The notes under the pieces were generated by a model, which was not told where the DNA came from, did not search any database, and saw nothing but the letters and a program-made list of their open reading frames with translations. A DNA stretch of 64,000 bases from Proteles cristata cristata (Eukaryota > Chordata > Mammalia > Carnivora > Hyaenidae), in NCBI GenBank assembly GCA_017311185.1, contig JAESUZ010003161.1, positions 2,837,501 through 2,901,500 of the forward strand, written 5' to 3'. Shown piece by piece: positions 46,039-57,610 of this stretch; position 1 is the stretch's first letter, and each line of letters starts with the position of its first letter. Both the position numbers and the translations under genes were made by a program.

Positions 46039-46284
46039 CAAAGCAGATTATTTTCTGTGATGGGCCTCATCCAATACATTGAAGGCCCGAAGACAAAGAA
46101 CTGAGATCCCTGGAGGAGGAAGGAATTCTGCCCCTGGCCTGCCGTTCAGACTCAAGTCTCCAGTTTGCTCTTCTCTGGGTCTGCAGCCCGGCAGCCTGCC
46201 CTGCAGATTTTGTATTTGCCAGCCCTCACAATCACATGAATTCATTCTCTGAAATCTCTCTATTTGATTTGAATGAAATCTAAT

Positions 46285-46288
<4 letters not shown>

Positions 46289-46336
<48 letters not shown>
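46289..46336. repeat. (CA)n microsatellite
   Basis: About 24 uninterrupted CA units. Confidence 0.97.
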
Positions 46337-46339
<3 letters not shown>

Positions 46340-48514
46340 TAACCCTAACACAGAATTTTCTCAGGGCCGGCAGATTCCATATCATTTGTCTTTGTATCTC
46401 CGGTACCTTGAAGAGTCTTTGCCCCATTCTGGGGGCTGTGTGAATGAATGTAAGGGAAGGCATAAATGTGGACCCTAGGTGAGTATGGTAGCTTTAAGTT
46501 CCTACCCTATTCTAATGTTTGGACAGTTGAGAGAATTGCATTAAAGCTCTGGGAGTATCATTCGGCCTGTGTGTCCTAAAATGGATGGCCGGGGCTTTCC
46601 TGAAAGTCTCTGGAGCTGCTCTACTTCCATGGACTTCTGGAATGTGGGGGACCAGTTGCAGCTCAGGAGCTCACCTTGGGGAGGGACGAAAGCTGAGTGA
46701 CCATGGTGAATCCAGCCTGAGTGCTGAGCTCCACCTAGGAGGGACTGTCTCACCCCTCTTAATAGGCTGAGACAGATCAGAATGCCACCGTGTCATTTGA
46801 CACTTTGGATATTCCTTTATATTGCAAGGCTAGAAACTTCCACTATGTGGGGTCAGTGTGGCTGGGAAGTTGGGTGAATAATGAGATGCTGCTTGCCAGG
46901 GTAGAACTAGAAGAAAGCAGTGGCAGGGATTTTAGGGACATTCACAAGGACATTTATAAGTCCCTGCTCCCACACAGTGGATACTTCTTCATTGGTCTTC
47001 ACCAGATGCAGTCTTCCTAGGTTACCCTAGCCAGTCTCTGTTTACTTCTTTTTCTTTACTCCCCTTCAAGAATCCAAACTGACCATCTTCCTCTTATTGC
47101 AACACTCAGATACATGAGAGCACATTCTTGTGTAGTCATGTTTACAGTGCAGTTCTCAGAAATTACATTTCATTTCTTTTAACTAGAAAGATGTCAGCTT
47201 ACGCATGGCGCATCTTGTCCTTCTGAAGTATCTTCATGGTCCTGAGACCTTGTTATAGCTCTTACAAGCCTATTGTTTCATCTTGTCCTTAGCATGGGTC
47301 ATGTGTACAGAACTCAGTCATTATATGTGGATTTTGCCAGTTTAACATGGAGAGGTAATCTGTGTGGCCCCGTCCTGGGGGTCCCTCATGTTACTTTGAT
47401 GCACAAATAATGAGGAGCAGGCCCAAGAATGAATGGGACTGACCATGTCTAAAAGTATTAAAATCTTGGGGCATTTGGGTAGCTCAGCCAGTTATTCATC
47501 TGACTGGCTCAGGTCATGATCTTACATTTCAGGGTTCCTCCGCTGTGATAACATTCACTGTATATACAGATGTCATGTCTTTCCATTGTTGTGGGAAAGA
47601 GGGTTTTTCATGTTGCAAGAAAATTCTTATACTCTCCTATTTCTGTGAGGAATATTTCCTTTATCTCTGGCCCAGGAGTCTCATGTCTTCTGCCACCATC
47701 AGTGAAACTTTGGTAGGATACATTGTTAGCTTACTTGTGGTGTAATATCTCAGTTCTTGACAAGGTGCATGGAAGAGGGGGGGCATTTTTCTGAAAAGCA
47801 AAAAAGGCACTCTATGAACTGTCAGGAGCCAGAGAGGAGGTAAGTCCAGAGCATAAATAGAAAGAAGAGAGAAGGTGGGGATTATAAGCAGGGACTGCGG
47901 TGTTTCTTTGTTTTGTTTTGTTTTGTTTTAGCCATTTCATTTGTCATCTATGTACAGTTAGGCCCCTCACAACTTCTAAGATCAATGCTGACTGGAGTGT
48001 AAGATGCTTAACCCATGCTATCTAAAAAACTCAGGGGAGATTTTAGAAATCTGCTCCCCAGGTAGGGCCCCAAACTGATGAAACGGACCCTCTAGGGGTA
48101 ATACACAGGCATTAGCATTTTTTTAATGCTCTCCAGATGATTCCATTTGTAGCCAATGTGAAAGCCTAAAATCTTGAGATTGCCAACAATGTTACTATCC
48201 TTGTGGGTGGTCAGTGCTTATGGGTCTCCTGACTTATGTTCTGGGATTTAAGTCTGCTCCTTTTCCTGATATGTACTTGGCTTTGTTCAGCACCCCATGG
48301 TTTCTCTAGTTCTATCCTGCTCTTTCTCAGTTTTTCCCTGGACCCCACAGATCTCTCCAGTTATGTCTCTTGTTTCCACGTGTTTCTGACTTTTGTTTGA
48401 TTTCTCCCACACTGTGTCAGTCTTCATTGGGAAAGAAATCAATCCTTTGAAGACCCTAAGCACTGAAAAAAAATGTAGGGTCCTTCTGCCCTTTCCACCT
48501 ACTTATAATAAAAA
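46340..48514. other. intergenic DNA, mostly unassigned
   Basis: A SINE head fragment lies at 47466. A MER-like scrap is possible at 48020-48160 (GGGGAGATTTTAGAAATCTG). No gene evidence. Confidence 0.45.
47466..47535 (+). mobile_element. CAN-SINE head fragment
   Basis: GGGGCATTTGGGTAGCTCAG to ATGATCTTACATTTCAGGG; the 3' two-thirds are missing. Confidence 0.8.
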
Positions 48515-48722
48515 TTAATACTTGTGAAGCACTGACTGAATATTAGGCACTTTTCTAAGAGCTTTACATATTTTAATGCAGTGTTTAATTCTCACAAAAC
48601 ATCATTATCTCCATTTTGCAGGTGAGAAAACTGAGGCAATGAGAGTTGAGTAATTTGCCTGAGGTTACTCGGCTAGGACAGGGTATAGCCAGGACTGAGA
48701 GACAGGCAGTCAGGCTCCAGAG
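48515..48722 (+). mobile_element. MIR
   Basis: CATCATTATCTCCATTTTGC, GGTGAGAAAACTGAGGCAAT and TTGCCTGAGGTTACTCGGCT in MIR order. Confidence 0.8.
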
Positions 48723-49207
48723 ACCACAGGGAGCCATGCTAAACAGTAAAATGAGTATAAGGAAGTTGAATAGTATGAGTTTTCCCATGGTATTCTTGGT
48801 GCTTTTTCTGGAAAATGTAAAATTATTTTAAAACTTTTTCTTATTTTTTTTACTGTCCCTGCTTAGCAGATGCCTATTTCCTCTGTTGGGCAATGTAGCA
48901 CTGCTGTGTTACCTCATGTCAGACGTCCCTGGTGCTGAGTGTGCACTTTAATGCTGCCTGTGCATTCGGATGTAGAGAATGTACCTGCTGGACAAGTTTT
49001 CAGGTGGCGCCCTGGCAGGTACTGCTCCTCCACAGCCCACTCCCCAGCGTGGCTGGGTCTGTTAAATGCTCGTTTCCAGCATTTAGACTGGCTGTCTGTC
49101 GTGGTTGTCTTAGCCCAAAGACAGCCTTGTTGTCTTAACCCAAAGACATCCTTCCTTGTGGGATATAACCCAGTACTAAGTTCGTTGAGGCAAGTAGATT
49201 TACTTGT

Positions 49208-49365
49208 TTACAGTGGTGGTTCTCAAACTGGGTACATCAGAGTGACCTGGAGGGCTTGTCCCTAGAGTTTCTCATCTAGGATGAGGTGTGAGAATTAGCA
49301 TTGCTGACAAGTTCCCAGGTGGTGCCCGCACTACTGGTGCCATAACCACACTCTGAGAACCACGG
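49208..49365 (+). mobile_element. MER20-like hAT relic
   Basis: GTGGTTCTCAAACTGGGTAC, GACCTGGAGGGCTTG, GACAAGTTCCCAGGTGGTG and a terminal CTCTGAGAACCACGG give the inverted ends. A second related piece follows to about 49500. Confidence 0.7.
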
Positions 49366-50374
49366 CCTTACCCTCGTACTGCTGTCGGGAGGTGCCAGAC
49401 CAGGGGGACCCGTGTCACCTGGCGGCTTGCTGAATACGCACAATTCCAAGCCACAGCTCAGACCTATCAAATCAGAATCTGTGTTCAACAAGTTTCTCAA
49501 GATGTGGTTTGTGTGTACATTTAAGTATGAGAAATGTTAGCTTAGATCATGTGTTTTGATCCCATTTAGGAACTTCAACGTCAAAGATAAACCTTGATAT
49601 ATCCAAAGTAACCAGTACATTATACTATATTCTGGCCAAAGGAGACCAAATAAGATTTTATGGGTGATTTAGGGCAAATCTATCACAACTCACTCCAGAT
49701 GACTCAACATTATGTCCTCCTAACAAAGAGAAGGTAATGTCTTCAAATTGATAGCAATTTAAAAGATTGTTAATACCCATATGCTCAATGCAGCCTGGTG
49801 CCACAGGGGAAAAATGAGCTTTCATACCCCTTCTTTTTCAGTAACACAATGGATGACATAAAATATACACTCATTTTAAAGGTTATTTAGAGTTTGAATA
49901 CTGTGAAAATCAGTCAGTTAGAAATAAAAACTGTTAGTTCTGGGTCACTGATGGTCAGAGATATGCTATTTTCACAGCTACTTGTGATACAGAGGATGCT
50001 ATTTTCACAGTTACTCATACATGTTGGGAAAAAAAGGATAGGCAGACAAGATAAAGTACATCAAGTTTGCTTTCTAAAAAGTGGGAAAGAATTATCAAGA
50101 TTATTATTATTTTCCCTAAATCTTGGTGAAGGTTTTTGAATCCTGAAAGTCAAAGGAAGAACAATCAGACAAGGGTCCAAGCACAGCAAGAGAAAATCAT
50201 TTGTACTTGTCAATACATCCTGATAAGCTGCGTGAGAATAATCCGGCAATACCGACAAAGCTGCTACTTCAAACCAAAACTATGCAAAATGGAAGCATAT
50301 AGTGAATGTCTCTGAAGTATAACATCTATATGCTACAAAAGTTTGAAACTTAATAATCAAGATAGCTATCTTTC

Positions 50375-50512
50375 TGGCGTGTTTATTACAGGCTAGGAAC
50401 CGTGCAAAGTGCTTGATCTACATTCTACACAGTCTCATTAACCCTTGCCAAAAGCTTATGGTTCCGTGGCTGTCTGTGTTTTGCAGATGAGGAAACCAGA
50501 GCCCATGGAGTG
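50375..50512 (+). mobile_element. MIR fragment
   Basis: AGGCTAGGAACCGTGCAAAG and TGCAGATGAGGAAACCAGAG. Confidence 0.7.
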
Positions 50513-51142
50513 AAAAGTATGTATGCCTATTTATGTACCTGGGCTGTAATTATGGGCACTCTGCAAGAACCTCTTGAAATAATGATTAGCTTCTTTTGCC
50601 TGAATGTTGCCGGTAGGAGGACAAAGCGGAAAACCTTCACAGATTTACTTAATTTGCTTTTTATTAAGATGAAGAATTCTTTCTGTGACCAACTCTCTTG
50701 GTTTAACTAGGATGGGTCATTTCATTGCTAAACCCAAGAAATTCCCAGGCAAACTGGGATGTTGGTTAGTCTATGGGAAATTCAGGGCAGTGGATGAACT
50801 GAAGCTAAGGCTTTAAAAGCAGTTGGGTCCAGTTTTTCTCTAGTTTTAGTAAACAAGTAGTTCTTAGTGAGAAAAGGGAATGAAAAGCTCTGAAGTGCCT
50901 TAAGGTCTATTCTTAATGGATTAATGAATGCTGAACCTGCTGTCACTGGAACCAGCTTTTTTCTGTGGCTTTCCCCGCTTAGTAGTGGTGCTGGATTTGT
51001 ATGAGATGGTTGGCCAGGCAAGAATACAGTCTGAAGTCATAGAACTGGGTACTTGATTTGCCCGCCCTAAAGGAACACAGCCAATTAATCTGCTTTGAGC
51101 ATCTCTGGATGTGTTTCAAAGACTTTTTGCCCTTTGACTTTT

Positions 51143-51339
51143 TTTTTTAATGTTTATTTATTTTTGAGACAGAGTCAGAGCATGAGCAGGAGAGAAGCAG
51201 AGAGAGAAGGAGACACAGAATCTGAAACAGGCTCTGAGCTGTCAGCACAGAGCCCGACACGGGGCTCGAACCCACAGACTGGGAGATCATGACCTGAACC
51301 GAAGTCGGACACTTAAATGACTCAGCCACTCAGGCGCCC
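51143..51339 (-). mobile_element. felid CAN-SINE
   Basis: TGCCCTTTGACTTTT at 51128-51142 and 51340-51354 are exact 15-bp duplications. Confidence 0.95.
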
Positions 51340-51649
51340 TGCCCTTTGACTTTTCTAACTGGTGAGCGAAAGGGCCAGTCTTCCTTGCTGTATACAAGTA
51401 ACCCCCATGTTTTGTAATTTTGGGTTGTGAGCTCATCTTTAGTGAGGTTTTGTCTGTGGACCTCCACAGTGGCTTGAATTGAGTGTGAGACCCTTCCCCA
51501 CCCAGAGCAGGTTTTATTTCCTTCTGCTGGGAATCCTGGGGTATCATGGTCTTGGCAGGGGGAGGGAGAGAAGGGAAGGGTGGGAGCATTTTTTTATGCT
51601 AAGTGAATTCTAAATCCATGGAAGAGCAGACCTATGATTGTTAATTCTT

Positions 51650-52099
51650 TTTTTTATTTTTTATTTTTATTTATTTATTTTTAAAATTTAAATCCAAGTT
51701 AGTTAACATATCGTGTATTAATAATTTCAGGAATAGAATTTAGTGATTCATCACTTACATGTAACACTCAATGCTCATACCAACAAGTGTCCTCCTTAAT
51801 GCCCATCACCCATTTACACCATCCCCCTATCCAATACCACACCAGCAACACTCAATTTGTTCTCTGTATTTAAGAGACTCTTATGGTTTGTCTTTCTCTC
51901 TGTTTTTCTCTTTTTTTTGCTTCCCTTCCCCTAAGTTCATCTGTTATGTTTCTTAAATAACACATATGAGTGAAATCATATATTTGTCTTTCTCTGACTG
52001 ACTTATTTCACTTAGCATAATACACTCCAGTTCCATCCACATTGTTGCAAATGGCAAGATTTCAGTTGTTTTGATGGTGGACTAATAGTCCATTGGAGG

Positions 52100-52153
<54 letters not shown>

Positions 52154-52184
52154 GTTATATAGATATAGATATATCTAGATAGAG

Positions 52185-52236
<52 letters not shown>

Positions 52237-52581
52237 GTATCTATATCTATCTATCTATCTCACATCTTCTTTACCCATTCATCAGTCGATGGTCATTTGG
52301 TCTCTTTCCCTACTTTGGCTCTTGTCACTACCACTGCTATAAACATTGAGGTGCAGGTGCCCCTTTGAATCAGCATACTGTATCCTTTAGATAAATTCCT
52401 AGTAATGCAGTTGCTGGTCATAGGGTAGTTCTATTTTTAATTTTGTGGGGGAAGCTCCATACTCTTTTCCAGGGTAGCTGCACCAGTTTGTATTCCCACC
52501 ATCAATGCAAAAAGGGATTATCTTTCTCCACATTCTTACCAACATCTGTTGTTGCCTGAGTCATTAATTTTAGCCATTCTG
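51650..52581 (-). mobile_element. L1 3' fragment with an internal tetranucleotide palindrome
   Basis: Reverse-oriented L1 3' end and late ORF2. A 14-bp duplication GATTGTTAATTCTT lies at 51636-51649 and 52582-52595. A large (ATCT)n/(GATA)n block sits inside at 52101-52260. Confidence 0.87.
52101..52260. repeat. (ATCT)n / (GATA)n tetranucleotide palindrome
   Basis: About 13 ATCT units run to 52154, then a short mixed spacer (GTTATATAGATATAGATAT), then a (GATA)n run to about 52234, then (ATCT) again to 52260. The two arms are reverse complements. Confidence 0.95.
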
Positions 52582-52689
52582 GATTGTTAATTCTTGCAAG
52601 GGATACTTTCCTGGCCCAATTCAGAGGCCACATGGAGATAGGCAAGCATTCTTGTTGACTCCCTATACTGGTGGGTAATTTTTCTGGTG

Positions 52690-52880
52690 TATCTAGGGTT
52701 GTCAGGTAAAATACAGGGCTCCCAGTTAAATCTGAGTTTCAATAGACAACCAATAATTTTCTAATGTAAGTGTGTCCCAAATAACTATACTGGACATACC
52801 TATATTAAAATTTTATTTGTTGTTCGTTCACATTATACCGATTTAACTGGATGTCCTATATTATTATTTGTTAAATATGT
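52690..52880. repeat. palindromic interspersed element, unclassified
   Basis: CAGTTAAATCTGAGTTTCAA on one side and TTTAACTGGATGTCCTATAT on the other form a long imperfect inverted repeat. A relative lies at 61220-61400. Confidence 0.55.
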
Positions 52881-52899
52881 CAATCACGGGCATAGCTTT

Positions 52900-54655
52900 T
52901 TCTTAGGCTGAGGTCTTTTGGGGAGTCAAGCTTTATTTGGGGTCTCAGTTGTAACTTCTCAACTTGACTGGGGTATTCTCCTTCCATGAAGACTTTAAAA
53001 TTTCAACCCTGAGTTTGTGAGGCTGGTATCAAACTGGAAACTCCCATTAACCATATGATTGCTACATTCTTGGCTCTCTGGCTTCCGGTTGTAGTTTTCA
53101 GTTTTATTCTCGTTTTTGGCCCTTGGAGTTTCTTATTTTCTCCCAAGCTCAGACATGTCTTTAAGAGAATGTTTGTTATATTTAGTCCAGGATTTTCAGG
53201 CGTTTTAAAGTGGAAGGGTTTCAGGTTATTTGAGCTATCCTATTATAGAACATGGAAACTCTGATATCAACTCAGTAAAAGTCAACTAAGGTCTCTGAAA
53301 CTATAGCGGTGTTGGGAAAAGTTAGTATGCAGCTCTCTAGACTTCTGGAGCTGTTTGAAAGAGGGAGATATTCTGCATGGTGAAGTATATTTGACCTAAA
53401 TATAAACAAATCAACAGTATAGTGAGATACTTTAAAATCAAGCTATTATAAAACAAGCAAGTTTAAAATGTGCCAAAGGCTAAATATACATGGGAAGGAA
53501 TAATTAAACAGCCCATAGCTAATTTGAGAAAATGTAATTTGTAAGTCTAGATGAATTAATTTTCTAGAATAGCATTATAGATGGTATTGCCAATCACCAA
53601 ATTCCCTTACTGTAAGAGCCCTCCCTGGCCATGTGATTGGAGTTTGGCTACTCAAGAGGAAGTGCTAGCAAGTGATCTGTGGCTTCTCATATCTCTTTTC
53701 TTTGTCATGATGATCTTCCAGTGGATATGAAGCAGAGAACACCCATAGCTGATTGCTATGAGTATGTAGAGTAAGCAAGAAAAAAACCACTTTGTTCTTA
53801 GGGGTTTTCAGGCTCTATGTTCATGCTGCACAATTTGGTCTATCTTGACTGATACAGGTATGAAAGGCCCTCAGGGATGATGCCAGGGACTGAAGATACC
53901 TCAGTGAGCAGATAAAATGGAGTCTTTCCCCTCATGAAACTGAGATTCTGATATAGGGTAGAGGGATTAGTCAAGCAGAAAAATTAACATAAAACTAAAA
54001 CTGAGATAGAAGTTTTGAAGGAAACTGATTTTTGGTAAAATTAAAGTGCATTTCTTTAAAATGATATCCCACCTATATCTAGAAAAGCCGGAGGCTGCTT
54101 ACAAAATCAAACACAATGCACCATTTAGACCAGAGATACATTAATATAGCAGAGGAATCAATGTTACAGGGCCCTTGAGGTAAATCAATGACTGCAGTAG
54201 AGCACAATAATTTTTACTTTTCTGGAACTGAGGCAAAAAGGGAAACAGTTGAGTAATACAATTCACATTGCTTTATAGGAAGATGCAGACTAGCTCTTAG
54301 AGGAACTGAAGTTTTTCTCTCCCTGAATCAAGAAGCAGTTTATCAACTGGGTTTTCCATGAGGGACAGTTCATAACTTAATGGGCAGTGACTCTAATTTT
54401 GGAAAAATCACAGGGACATTGTTTAAGTGGATATTTCTTGTATATTCTTATATATACCATCTATAAAAACTGAAGAGAAGAAAAATCTTGATTAAGGGAA
54501 GCCATTTCTGCAGAGAGCTTAGGTAGTACAAACCAGATTGGTTTCTTTGTGCTGTCTAACCCACTGGTGGCTGGGGAGTGCTCCATGAAGCGGAAGAGAT
54601 AGTGGAGCATTACATGAGCCTCAGGGCCCTAAATGTCAGAGGCCTCACAGTATCC
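52900..54655. other. intergenic DNA, mostly unassigned
   Basis: 53580-53865 ends CTATCTTGACTGATACAGG, a phrase of old mammalian repeats. The rest is unremarkable. Confidence 0.45.
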
Positions 54656-54675
54656 TTTGGAAAGGGCTGGTTTTA

Positions 54676-55111
54676 TTTATTCGTTTGTTTATTTGTTTGT
54701 TTTCTATTCAGTTAGTTAACATATAGTTTAATGATGGTTTAGGAGTAGAATTTAGTGATTCATCACACATAACACTCAGTGCTCATCCCAACAAGTGTCC
54801 TCCTTAATGCCCATCACCCCACCCAACACCCCGTCAGCAACCCTCAGTTTGTTCTCTATTTAGGAGACTTATAGTTTGCCTCCCTCTTTGTTTTTATTTT
54901 ATTTCCCCTTCCCTTTCCCCTTTGTTCATCTATTTTGTTTCTTTAATTACACATATGAGTGAGATCATATGTTATTTGTCTTTCTCTGACTTACTTTACT
55001 TAGCGTAATACATTCTAGTTCCAACCACGTTGTTGCAAATGGCAAGATTTCATTCATTTTGATCACAGAGTAACTTTCCATTGTATACATATACTACATC
55101 TTCTTTATCCA
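54676..55111 (-). mobile_element. L1 3' fragment
   Basis: Related to 51650-52581 in the same orientation. Imperfect duplications (54656-54675 and 55112-55130, one indel and one mismatch) flank it, implying an older insertion. Confidence 0.82.
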
Positions 55112-55713
55112 TTTGGAAAGGATGGTTTTAAATTGGTTTGTGGTTGGGTTTTTCAACTTGGACCTTAACTTATGTTCTGTGTTGTTGGCAGAAGAATCCA
55201 TCTATTTACTTTAGAGCCCAGAAGGAGGTAGAATTGCCAACATGTTGAAATTGAAGAGCCTGATTTCTGTCTTTTGCCATGTCAGTCACACAGGGTCCTG
55301 TGGGAAGAATCAATATTTTCCTTAAAAAAGAGCATTAAACTTCCTCAGGTACTTTAATAGGTTAGTTAAGATCAGAATTTAGCATCATAAGCATATGAAA
55401 GATTATTTAGGTCTGAAAAATTTAAGGCTTTTGTTTCTAATGCACTACTTTGGCCAAACAGGAACCTGCCAGGCCATACCTGGCTCATTAAATGTAGGGA
55501 TTGTAAACACTCGGGTCTAGGTCCCTGCTGATTCTAGGAGAAAAGGTCTACTGCAGTCAAGGTCATGTCACTTACTTCTTGGAATGCTGACAAGATTGTA
55601 GACGTGAGCACAGGACTGTGTGACTTTAGCAGGACGTTCATCAGAGCCTCCTATGATTTGTGCAGCAGGCACAGATCTCTACTCAGAAACACAGATTTAA
55701 AAGTGTATCTTTT

Positions 55714-55940
55714 GGGGCGCCTGGGTGGCTTAGTCGGTTAAGCGTCCGACTTTCGCTTGGGTCATGATCTCACGGTTCGTGGGTTCGAGCCCCGCGTCGG
55801 GCTCTGTGCTGACTGCCAGCTCAGAGCCTGGAGCCTGTTTCAGTCTGTGACTCCCTCTCTCTCTGACCCTCCCCTGCTCACGCTGTCTCTCTCTCTCCTA
55901 AAAATAAATAAAACATTTAAAAAAAAAAATAAAATAAAAT
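55714..55940 (+). mobile_element. felid CAN-SINE, youngest-looking copy
   Basis: Near-consensus with intact A and B boxes and a (TAAAA)n tail. Exact 15-bp duplication AAAAGTGTATCTTTT at 55699-55713 and 55941-55955. Confidence 0.97.
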
Positions 55941-55955
55941 AAAAGTGTATCTTTT

Positions 55956-57109
55956 GTAGAATTTCTGTAACTGAATATAGTTGATGTCTTTTCTTGTTGA
56001 ATCTCTAATCTGCTGAATGGTAGAGTTAAGTCTCAGCTGGCCCCAGGACCTCCCTCTCCGTCATCATCCTGCATATTGTGGGGAGGAGGAGGTACTTATG
56101 TTGTCTCGGTGTACTGGCTGGGGGAACACATATCCAATATCGGGGCCAGATTGTCATTGTCCATCTAAACTGGCTTTGGCAGAGATATCTTTGATCCTTC
56201 TGGGCTCAGGTCTCTGGTCCACCTAAGCCTAGGGATCTGCTGTACAACATTTGTGCCTGTAGTTAACAAAACAGTACTGTGCACTTACACATTGGTTAAC
56301 AGAGGAGAGGTCTCGTTAAGTATTCTTACTGTATACACACACTCACACACACGGATACAAGGAAACTTTTGGAGGTGATGGACATTTCTATTACTTCAAT
56401 TGCGGTGATGCTTTCATGTGTGTAGGCCAAACTCACCAAATTATATATATAAAATATGTGCAGGTTTTTGCACATTAACCTGTCATGAGTGTGCTAGGAA
56501 GGCGCACGCATGAGTTGTGTGTTTCCACGGTGTCAGTCATAAAGCAAAGTGAATCAGTTTAAAGCAGGTTCAGGATTCCAAACTCAATGACATTTCACCA
56601 TGTGATCACACTTGGCTTCTTACACAAAACGCAGAGCAGGATGTAAGCGAACTACACAACAAACAAGGTAACAGAAGGGTGTAGGAAATTAACGAACCAA
56701 ACGCTAAGTCAGTCTGTGGGGAGCAGTTGAGATGAGGCTTCAGTTGGGTCTGGATCAGCTCTCGACACTTACTGCTTGTTATGTTGAAGCAGTGAAGGAT
56801 ATCAGTTCTGTTGGTAAATCAATTGGCCAGAGCCTCTGGTGGCAGTTGCCTTTTTCAAGTGGTCAGACACAGAGAGGTCATGTCTGAAGAATTCTAATTT
56901 GCTGCAAAAATCCTCCTCTTTTTCAAAGAATTTAATCACTGAGGCTCCTGCAGACGTCCTTGGTTCTGCCTGGCATCACTTATAGGGTGTCAGCTGATGC
57001 TGGTCCTGGTGAGATTGCATAGCTGCAGTACCTTTACATGCTTATGTCGTTGCTTGAAACGGGCCTCTGCTTGACATGAGAGACTCCATCTTACTCTGCA
57101 ACTATGCCT
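55956..57109. other. intergenic DNA, unassigned
   Basis: A short CA run lies near 56335-56352. No gene or RNA recognised. Confidence 0.5.
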
Positions 57110-57142
57110 CAATAAAGCTGTTTATCTATTTATTATTATTTA

Positions 57143-57375
57143 AAATTTTTTTCATCTTTTTTTAATGTTTATTTCTGAGAGAGAGACAGAAACAGAGAGA
57201 GAGTCAGAGTGTGAGCGGGGGAGGGGCAGAGAGAGAGGGAGACAAAGAATCTGAAGTAGGTTCCAGTCTCTGAGCTGTTGGCACAGAGCCTGATGTGGGG
57301 CTTGAACTCATGAACTGTGAGATCATGACCTGAGCCTAAGTCAGACACTTAAACGACTGAGCTCCCCAAGCTCCC
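57143..57375 (-). mobile_element. felid CAN-SINE
   Basis: CAATAAAGCTG recurs at 57110-57120 and 57376-57386. The plus-strand end has a small duplication (GAGCTCCCCAAGCTCCCC). Confidence 0.9.
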
Positions 57376-57469
57376 CAATAAAGCTGGGTTTTTTTGTTTG
57401 TTTGTTTGTTTTAGAAAATAACCTCATATGTGGTAGGTCATACATAGCCTAAATGCCTTTTTATATCAA

Positions 57470-57610
57470 CTAACTTCATCATCAGAATAACCCGATGAGA
57501 TGGGTCCCCGTCAGTATGCCCATTTTACAGATGATGGAACTGAGACAGAGAGTAAAAGATAATGCTCCATTTTACCCAAATAGTAAGTGCTGGAACAGTC
57601 TGACTTCAGA
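57470..57610 (+). mobile_element. MIR fragment
   Basis: CCCATTTTACAGATGATGGA followed by ACTGAGACAGAGAG. Confidence 0.7.

Larger units (their letters stand above)
45485..46350. repeat. ancient interspersed repeat broken by two SINEs
   Basis: GGTTAATTTTATGTGTCAAC, TTGGCTAGGC, then (after SINEs) GATGGGCCTCATCCAATAC and CCAGCCCTCACAATCACATG keep the order of a common old mammalian repeat. Its end became the (CA)n at 46289-46336. Confidence 0.5.

Noticed and set aside
52101..52260. CRISPR-like regular repeats
   Set aside because: It is a four-base microsatellite without spacers, inside an L1, in a mammalian genome.
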